In this document: piece by piece, positions 31,574 to 35,741 of the stretch
Layout: each line of letters opens with the position of its first letter
Numbering within the stretch: position 1 is the first letter of the stretch
NCBI GenBank assembly: GCA_019348265.1
Contig: JAHWJV010000003.1
Location: forward strand, 1-35,741
Length of the DNA: 35,741 nt
DNA from: Gemmatimonadota bacterium
GTDB lineage: Bacteria; Gemmatimonadota; Gemmatimonadetes; Longimicrobiales; Longimicrobiaceae
Direction of reading: 5' to 3'
Program-made: the position numbers and the translations under genes
Notes under the pieces: model-generated
Told to the model about the DNA's origin: nothing
The model's input: the letters and a program-made list of their open reading frames with translations, nothing else
Databases searched by the model: none

Positions 31574-33000
31574 TCCAGGATGGAAACGCCAGCCGCGCTG
31601 ATGGCGAACTCGCGGACGCGGCTGTCATGTGCACTGCCGCGCGTTTTGAGCACGCGCAGCTTACGGCGGGTGCGCTCCTCCCCGTCCACCGTGAGCAGCA
31701 CGACGTTGTCGGACAGGTAGCTCATCGCGTTCTGCATCCCGTGCCCCGCGATCGTGTTGCCGGTCGTCTCGAAGTTCAGAACGCTGGTGATGGTGCTCAC
31801 CGCGAAGTGCTGCACCAGCGCGTAAAGGTAGTCGTGCAGGCGTTGCGGATCCGTGGCCGCGCTCGCCAGGTCGCCCAACGCGTCTATGACCAGCCGTCGG
31901 ACGCCGCGCTGCTGAATGCGCCGGAACATGTCGACGATGATGCTGTCGATCTGCAGCTCGACGGGGGACGCGTACACCAGATCCAGGCCGTGCGCCTGGG
32001 CCTGCTCCGGGTCCCCGCCCAGCGCCCGGATGGTCCGAATCAGCTGAGTCGGGTTTTCCTGGAAGTTCATGTACAGCGTGGGCTCCCCACAACGCGCTCC
32101 CTCCAGCGCGAACTGCAGCCCGATCGTCGTCTTCCCCGCACCGGAGGGGCCCGCCAGCAGCGTCGTCGTTCCGCGCCAGAGCCCTCCGTCCAGCATCTCG
32201 TCCAATCCCTGGATTCCGGTGGAAATCCGCTCCGTCGCGGGCTCGTAGCCCTCCGGCATCCGCGGGCTGACCAGTCTCGGGTAGACGTCCAGGCCCGAGC
32301 TGGTGATGCGGAAGGCGTGCGCTCCCTCCAGGTAGCGGCTCCCGCGCAGCTTGTACACGCGGAAGTAGCGCTCGTCGCGGTTGCCGAGGCGTCGGCGTGA
32401 AAGCTCGACGATTCCGTCGGCGACCGCGAACTCCGGGTAGAGGAGGATGTCCTCCTCCGTGTATTCCCCCAGCAGAAATGCGGTGGTTCCGTATGCCGTG
32501 AGCAGTGCCGTCATCTCGTAGACCATGCGGCGCCGCTCGGCAGCGGATGGGGCCAGGTCGTGGACCGCCTTGAACGAATCGATGACGATGACCTTGGGAG
32601 AGAGCGTCTTGATGGCAGCGTGGAGCAGCGGGATCAGCGCGCCGGCTCCCTCCTTCGCCAGCTGCGGCCCCACATCCTCGTAGATCACCTGAGTACCGAG
32701 CTTCGTTTCGTCGAAGAAGCCGAACCCCTGCAGGTAGCGAACGACCTTCTCCAGCGGCTCCGACAGCGTGGTGAAGTACAGGATCGGCCGGTCGTCACTG
32801 GCGTTGTGGAAGATCAGCTGCTCGGCGAAGATCGTCTTCCCCGAGCCAGGATGCCCCATGATGATGTTGATGGAGTTCGACGGGAACCCACCGCCCAGGA
32901 TGTGGTCGGCTTCGGGGTTGCCCGCGCTCATGCGCTCGGTGTTGTCGTCCACCTCTCTCCTGGAGCTGACGCGGCGGTCCGGAATTATTTCGACGCCCAC
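31570..33000 (-). CDS. Double-domain KaiC-like RecA-family ATPase
   Basis: 476 aa from a GTG at 33000 with GGAGG upstream. The longer frame to 33405 is the receiver gene read out of frame, and an internal ATG at 32931 is a weaker start. Two RecA/KaiC domains are complete: Walker A1 G-H-P-G-S-G-K-T (49-56) with Walker B1 V-I-V-I-D (D141), and Walker A2 G-P-S-G-A-G-K-T-T (284-292) with Walker B2 L-V-I-D (D373). By eye, one of the two catalytic glutamates that follow each Walker A in clock KaiC is changed (L-S-E and F-Q-E). The C-terminal R-x-L-R-V-L-K-T-R-G-S-x-H-D motif is conserved. Where KaiC has its phosphorylated Ser-Thr, this protein has S427-Y428, and it ends without the A-loop tail. Confidence 0.9.
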   Translation of the reverse strand: MGVEIIPDRRVSSRREVDDNTERMSAGNPEADHILGGGFPSNSINIIMGHPGSGKTIFAEQLIFHNASDDRPILYFTTLSEPLEKVVRYLQGFGFFDETKLGTQVIYEDVGPQLAKEGAGALIPLLHAAIKTLSPKVIVIDSFKAVHDLAPSAAERRRMVYEMTALLTAYGTTAFLLGEYTEEDILLYPEFAVADGIVELSRRRLGNRDERYFRVYKLRGSRYLEGAHAFRITSSGLDVYPRLVSPRMPEGYEPATERISTGIQGLDEMLDGGLWRGTTTLLAGPSGAGKTTIGLQFALEGARCGEPTLYMNFQENPTQLIRTIRALGGDPEQAQAHGLDLVYASPVELQIDSIIVDMFRRIQQRGVRRLVIDALGDLASAATDPQRLHDYLYALVQHFAVSTITSVLNFETTGNTIAGHGMQNAMSYLSDNVVLLTVDGEERTRRKLRVLKTRGSAHDSRVREFAISAAGVSILE

Positions 33001-33401
33001 TGTTCCTCCAATGCTCCAATGGGGTGCGCCGCGATCAGCTGTTGGACCGCCGACAGAAAGACCGACTCGACCAGCGGCTTGCGCAGGAACAACTTCGCTC
33101 CGGCCTCCGACGCGCGTGCACCGGCGGCGAGAATGCTGAAGACTAGAACCGGGATGTCCCGCGTGGCGGGGTTCTCCTGCAAGCGGCGGCTCAGCGCGAG
33201 ACCGTCGATCTTCGGAATCAGAATCTCCGTCACGACCAGCAGCGGCCGAATGGCGAGCGCGCGCTCGAGTGCGGCTTCCCCGTCGTCGACGAACTCGACG
33301 GTGAAGCCGGCCTGGTTCAGAAAGTAGCTCTGCAGATCGCGGACGCTCTGACTGCGCTCCGCGATCAGGATTACACGTGAATCTGGATGCTGATCCTGCA
33401 T
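32985..33401 (-). CDS. Single-domain receiver protein with Glu at the phospho-acceptor site
   Basis: 138 aa. The start at 33401 has GAGGAGG upstream. The CheY-like fold is complete: V-I-L-I-A-E-R (acidic pair replaced by A14-E15), I-R-P-L-L-V-V-T-E-I-L-I-P-K-I-D-G, then I-P-V-L-V-F-S (S89) and L-R-K-P (K108). Glu59 occupies the position of the phosphorylated Asp, and the codon GAG is clear. It is therefore a pseudo-receiver that cannot be phosphorylated normally and may mimic the active state. It has no output domain. It is first in the operon and overlaps the KaiC-like gene by 16 bases. Confidence 0.9.
   Translation of the reverse strand: MQDQHPDSRVILIAERSQSVRDLQSYFLNQAGFTVEFVDDGEAALERALAIRPLLVVTEILIPKIDGLALSRRLQENPATRDIPVLVFSILAAGARASEAGAKLFLRKPLVESVFLSAVQQLIAAHPIGALEEQWASK
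33005..33009 (-). promoter_or_regulatory. Ribosome binding site fixing the GTG start of the KaiC-like gene
   Basis: On the minus strand, GGAGG lies 4 bases before GTG at 33000 (TTGGAGGAACA then GTG). It lies inside the end of the receiver gene, so translation of the two is coupled. It makes the internal ATG at 32931 unlikely as the main start. Confidence 0.65.
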
Positions 33402-33462
33402 CCAACCTCCTCAGACGGAGAGTTGCCCGACCAGCGTGAGACAGGGAGGGGACGGACCGGTG

Positions 33463-33491
33463 CGGATAGAGCCGCCGAGCATCGGATGCAA
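33463..33491 (-). promoter_or_regulatory. Promoter candidate of the receiver-KaiC-kinase operon
   Basis: On the minus strand: -35 TTGCAT (33491-33486), a 17-base spacer and -10 TATCCG (33468-33463), giving a 5' leader of about 55 bases to the ATG at 33401. The -35 matches the TetR promoter exactly; the -10 is weaker. No operator was recognised. Confidence 0.4.
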
Positions 33492-33596
33492 CATGCGCGC
33501 CCTGCTCCGGCCCGTGGGGATTGTCCCGCGCTCGACACTATCGCAGTTTGTGCGCGGGTCTTGGAGCTTGTACCCCACTCTTCCACCTTCGCTTCA

Positions 33597-34289
33597 ATGT
33601 CCACCTCCACGCGCGTCTTCCTGGTCCGCCACGGCGCCACGATCCTCACGGCGGAGGACCGCTTCGCCGGCTCGAGCGACGTTCCGCTGGCCGACTATGG
33701 TCGAGATCAGGCGCAGCGGCTGGCGCTACGTCTGGCCGGGGAGGCCGTCGCGGCGGTGTATGCCTCGCCGTTAGGGCGAGCGGTGGAAACGGCGCAGATC
33801 CTCGCCCGCCCGCACCGACTCGACGTGAGGGAGCGCTCCGAGTTGCGCGAGATCTCGCACGGCCGCTGGGAGCAGATGACGCGGCAGGAGGTGGAGGCGG
33901 AGTACCCGGAGGAGGTCGCCGCCTGGGACGACGATCCCTTCACCTTCGCGCCCGCCGGCGGCGAGTCCGGCCTCGCCGTAACCTCTCGCGCCCTGCCGGC
34001 GTTGATCGACATCGTGCGGGCGCATCCGGGCGAGAACGTGATCGTGGTCTCCCACAAGGCGACGATCCGGCTGCTCCTGAGCCTGCTGCTCGGCTTCGAT
34101 CCCCGACGCTATCGCGATAACCTTGACCAGAGCCCCGCCGCGTTGAACATCGTCGACTTCCGCAATCCCACGCGTGCGCGACTCACCCTGTTCAACGACA
34201 CCTCGCACTACGCGGAGGCGGGGCTCGCCATACCGGCCGTCCCTGGCGCGCGCCTCTCGAAGTGGTGGGATGACCTGCCTAGCGAGTAG
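33597..34289 (+). CDS. Histidine phosphatase family protein (phosphoglycerate mutase-like)
   Basis: 230 aa. The catalytic R-H-G box is V-F-L-V-R-H-G-A-T (H12), followed by S-P-L-G-R-A-V-E-T-A, the acid/base E-L-R-E-I-S-H-G-R-W-E and the second His in V-V-S-H-K-A-T. These fit the cofactor-independent-sized branch of the superfamily (CobC/GpmB-like). The substrate (phosphoglycerate, phosphoserine or an alpha-ribazole type) cannot be decided. Start at 33597 by domain onset; no clear ribosome site. Divergent from the KaiC operon. Confidence 0.9.
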   Translation: MSTSTRVFLVRHGATILTAEDRFAGSSDVPLADYGRDQAQRLALRLAGEAVAAVYASPLGRAVETAQILARPHRLDVRERSELREISHGRWEQMTRQEVEAEYPEEVAAWDDDPFTFAPAGGESGLAVTSRALPALIDIVRAHPGENVIVVSHKATIRLLLSLLLGFDPRRYRDNLDQSPAALNIVDFRNPTRARLTLFNDTSHYAEAGLAIPAVPGARLSKWWDDLPSE

Positions 34290-34292
34290 CCG

Positions 34293-34451
34293 TTCTCCCG
34301 CGGCGAGCTCCAGAAGGCCGGGAAGAAGCCCGACCCGGGGAAGTCGTGCGTGCGCTTCCGCTAGCTGGGGTGACCTCCCGCTCGAATCGATGGGTGGCCC
34401 GTAGCGAGCATCACCCCGAAAGAGTACATCGCGAGCTACCAAAGAGCCGGG
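34293..34451 (+). pseudogene. C-terminal remnant of a DUF1801 gene
   Basis: Directly after the phosphatase stop, the frame reads F-S-R-G-E-L-Q-K-A-G-K-K-P-D-P-G-K-S-C-V-R-F-R and then hits a stop. One frame over continues L-G-D-L-P-L-E-S-M-G, and the first frame resumes with S-I-T-P-K-E-Y-I-A-S-Y-Q-R-A. Together these are the end of a DUF1801 domain (GKSC-RF, then P-L-x-x-I-G, then Y-I-A-x-Y) with two frame disruptions and a stop. The N-terminal part is absent. Confidence 0.7.
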
Positions 34452-34728
34452 GTGGGTGAGGTAGGGGTTCTCCCCACGCGCCTGGGAAGATCCCAGCAAA
34501 TCGTCTACCTCGAGATCGATGGCGTGTTGAGCGTCGACGAGGTTCGGACCTTTCGCCAGCGGCTCCAGAGCGACCCGGGTGGTCGGAGCCGTTCGGGCGA
34601 CTCATCGATGCGCGGGAGGTGTCACCGCACGTCGCTCCGGCCGACGTCCGCCGCCTCGCCGATCTCGCCCGGCTCGTGCAAAAGCGCGGGCTCGGCGATC
34701 TCCGAGCCCGCGCGTGGTGTTTCCGGGA
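34452..34728 (+). pseudogene. Frameshifted relic, possibly STAS-like
   Basis: Frame one reads Q-Q-I-V-Y-L-E-I-D-G-V-L-S-V-D-E-V-R-T-F-R-Q-R-L-Q-S-D-P-G. After one missing base near 34582 the other frame continues W-S-E-P-F-G-R-L-I-D-A-R-E-V-S-P-H-V and A-D-V-R-R-L-A-D-L-A-R. Both halves suit a small alpha/beta protein of the STAS or SpoIIAA-like kind, but the family match is a guess. Its end overlaps the terminator and 3' end of the DUF892 gene on the opposite strand. Confidence 0.5.
34680..34713 (-). terminator. Intrinsic terminator of the DUF892 gene
   Basis: GCGCGGGCTCGG (34684-34695) pairs perfectly with CCGAGCCCGCGC (34702-34713) over a 6-base loop, and on the minus strand the stem is followed by TTTTGC. 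It begins 19 bases after the stop at 34733. This is the best terminator in the window. Confidence 0.85.
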
Positions 34729-34732
34729 CGGC

Positions 34733-35227
34733 TCAGGCCATGAGCTTCGCGAGCGTTCGCGGGGCAACCTGCTCCAGGAAGCTGGCCATGGCTTCCTCTT
34801 CGGCCAGGCTCTCCTTCAGGATGCTGGCGCACTCCTTGTGCCCCAGAACGTTCGCCATAGCGATCGCGGTGCGGTACGCGGCGATCTCGTAATGCTCGAC
34901 CCGCAGGCCGGAACCGAGGTCGAACGCCTCGAGTAGCTGCTTCGAGGGCTTTTCCTCGGACTTGAAGGAGTCGTGCTCCTCCTTCAGCCCGATCGCCGCC
35001 TCGCACTTCTCAGCTTTGGCCTTCTCGCCGATCGAGGCGAAGGCCTTCTCGAGCCGCTCGATCTGCACGGCCGTCTCCTCGACATGCTTCTCGAGGCGCG
35101 CCTTCACCTCCGGGTCGTTCGTCTCCCGGATCATCGTCTTCGTGGCCGTGGTGAAGCGCTTCTCGGCATAGAGAAGGTCAGCCAACTCGTGCTTCAGCAG
35201 GTCCTTGGGCTCGGTCATTTCCGCCAT
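34733..35227 (-). CDS. DUF892 ferritin-like protein (YciE/YciF family)
   Basis: 164 aa. The start at 35227 has GGAG upstream; the longer in-frame start is not family-like. The four-helix pattern is clear: L-L-K-H-E-L-A-D-L-L-Y-A-E-K, the E-x-H-V-E-E-T-x-x-Q-I-E-R-L metal helix, D-L-G-S-G-L-R-V-E-H-Y-E-I-A-A-Y-R-T and L-A-E-E-E-A-M-A-S-F-L-E-Q. These carry carboxylate and His ligands for a di-iron site. Family members respond to stress in enterics. Monocistronic, with a strong terminator. Confidence 0.9.
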   Translation of the reverse strand: MAEMTEPKDLLKHELADLLYAEKRFTTATKTMIRETNDPEVKARLEKHVEETAVQIERLEKAFASIGEKAKAEKCEAAIGLKEEHDSFKSEEKPSKQLLEAFDLGSGLRVEHYEIAAYRTAIAMANVLGHKECASILKESLAEEEAMASFLEQVAPRTLAKLMA

Positions 35228-35373
35228 GATACCATCTCCGGGTCGGGTAGTAAGAAACTCGTGGGGTCGGGCTCCGTGCAAAGACCTTGCCCGCGACGGC
35301 TCATTTTCAGCCGCCCGGGAAGCGATTACATTCGGCTCGCGCGCTCGTTCCCTTCCCCGCTCGATAGGGCCTG

Positions 35374-35741
35374 ATGAATCTCACACGACGGCTCGCCCTC
35401 GTCGCTCTGGCGTTCCTGGGGGCATGCTCGGATGGGCCAAGCCACGGGACCGTCTATGGGGACGCGTTCCTCGTCGCGGACGTCGGAGAGGAGGTGAATC
35501 TGCGGGGGCTCTCCGTGCACCTGGTGGCGGAGCTGGAGGATCAGGACTCGACACCGCGGGTGGAGAACCTGGACACGATCCTGGCGAACATCTGCGTGCA
35601 GCGGGACCGCTACATAGGCCGTGCGCGAGCGAGCGCCGAGAAAGGAGGAGCGGCCGCCGTGGATTCGCTCCGCGTCCTGACGCTGGACGCATACGCCCGA
35701 GGGTGGCGCGCGCGGAGCCGTCTCCTGGAGGGTGTCGTGCG
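35374..35741 (+). CDS. Lipoprotein of unknown function, cut by the window end
   Basis: The first 122 codons are present and open to the edge. AGGG precedes the ATG. The signal peptide ends in a lipobox L-G-A-C (Cys about 18). Then comes a beta-rich stretch (G-T-V-Y-G-D-A-F-L-V-A-D-V-G-E-E-V-N-L-R-G-L-S-V-H-L-V) that resembles the start of carboxypeptidase-regulatory-like domains of secreted lipoproteins, and an Ala/Arg-rich helix. The family is not certain without the rest. Confidence 0.65.
   Translation, partial: MNLTRRLALVALAFLGACSDGPSHGTVYGDAFLVADVGEEVNLRGLSVHLVAELEDQDSTPRVENLDTILANICVQRDRYIGRARASAEKGGAAAVDSLRVLTLDAYARGWRARSRLLEGVV

Noticed and set aside
30251..31720. Plus-strand ORF opposite the histidine kinase
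   Set aside because: Shadow of the kinase, which has all its motifs.
30371..33401. A true circadian clock locus
   Set aside because: No KaiA or KaiB gene is present, and the KaiC-like protein lacks the tail and Ser-Thr pair; a clock claim goes beyond the evidence.
33001..33405. N-terminal extension of the KaiC-like ORF
   Set aside because: It is the receiver gene read out of frame; the GTG at 33000 with GGAGG marks the real start.

Overview
This is a high-GC, densely coded bacterial chromosome segment. Lipoprotein and Sec/Tat signals, an RND exporter, a secreted M16 peptidase and a SLT transglycosylase point to a diderm. The mix of families (planctomycete-style membrane-bound dehydrogenase and SGNH proteins, DUF4159, DUF2231, PL11 lyase, Tat-secreted sugar isomerase) suggests Gemmatimonadota or a similar soil lineage. 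That placement is inference; no rRNA or other phylogenetic marker is present.

Layout. 1-1.9 kb: an isolated M1-peptidase N-domain-like secreted protein, a zinc-ribbon thioredoxin and a plastocyanin-like lipoprotein. 1.9-3.2 kb: a small phage-type recombination patch, with a Rad52-family protein divergent from a broken single-strand binding protein gene and a short hypothetical. 3.2-7.0 kb: a TetR regulator and RND exporter operon with a clear promoter and palindromic operator. 7.0-7.2 kb: repeats and a strong hairpin. 7.2-7.7 kb: a helix-hairpin-helix lipoprotein. 7.9-12.0 kb: a rhamnogalacturonan (pectin) operon with a PL11 lyase and two acetylesterases. 12.1-13.7 kb: a ring-cleaving dioxygenase-like VOC protein coupled to an FMN reductase. 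13.9-16.0 kb: a divergent Tat-secreted sugar isomerase and a Gfo/Idh/MocA dehydrogenase. 16.1-16.9 kb: a lytic transglycosylase. 17.1-19.6 kb: an SGNH protein coupled to a membrane-bound dehydrogenase that is cut off.

19.6-21.3 kb is a rearranged scar. The dehydrogenase breaks inside a GC-rich stretch, an antiparallel aminotransferase fragment follows, and then comes a translationally coupled set of a tiny membrane ORF, an excisionase-like HTH protein and a tyrosine recombinase with an altered catalytic box. 21.4-29.8 kb is ordinary chromosome: pyrophosphatase, methyltransferase, an orphan Imm8-type immunity protein with a leaderless promoter, a small acidic protein, a PLP Cys/Met enzyme, a DUF4159-DUF2231 pair, M16 peptidase and an SGNH hydrolase.

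30.4-33.4 kb holds the most interesting system: a coupled three-gene operon encoding a receiver protein with Glu at the phospho-acceptor position, a double-domain KaiC-like ATPase, and a GAF histidine kinase. The parts resemble those of Kai clocks (pseudo-receiver, KaiC, kinase), but the KaiC-like protein lacks the C-terminal tail and has Ser-Tyr where clock KaiC has Ser-Thr. 33.6-35.7 kb: a histidine phosphatase, two decayed genes (DUF1801 and a possible STAS-like protein), a DUF892 ferritin-like protein with a textbook terminator, and the start of a lipoprotein cut by the window end. No rRNA, tRNA or CRISPR array was seen.
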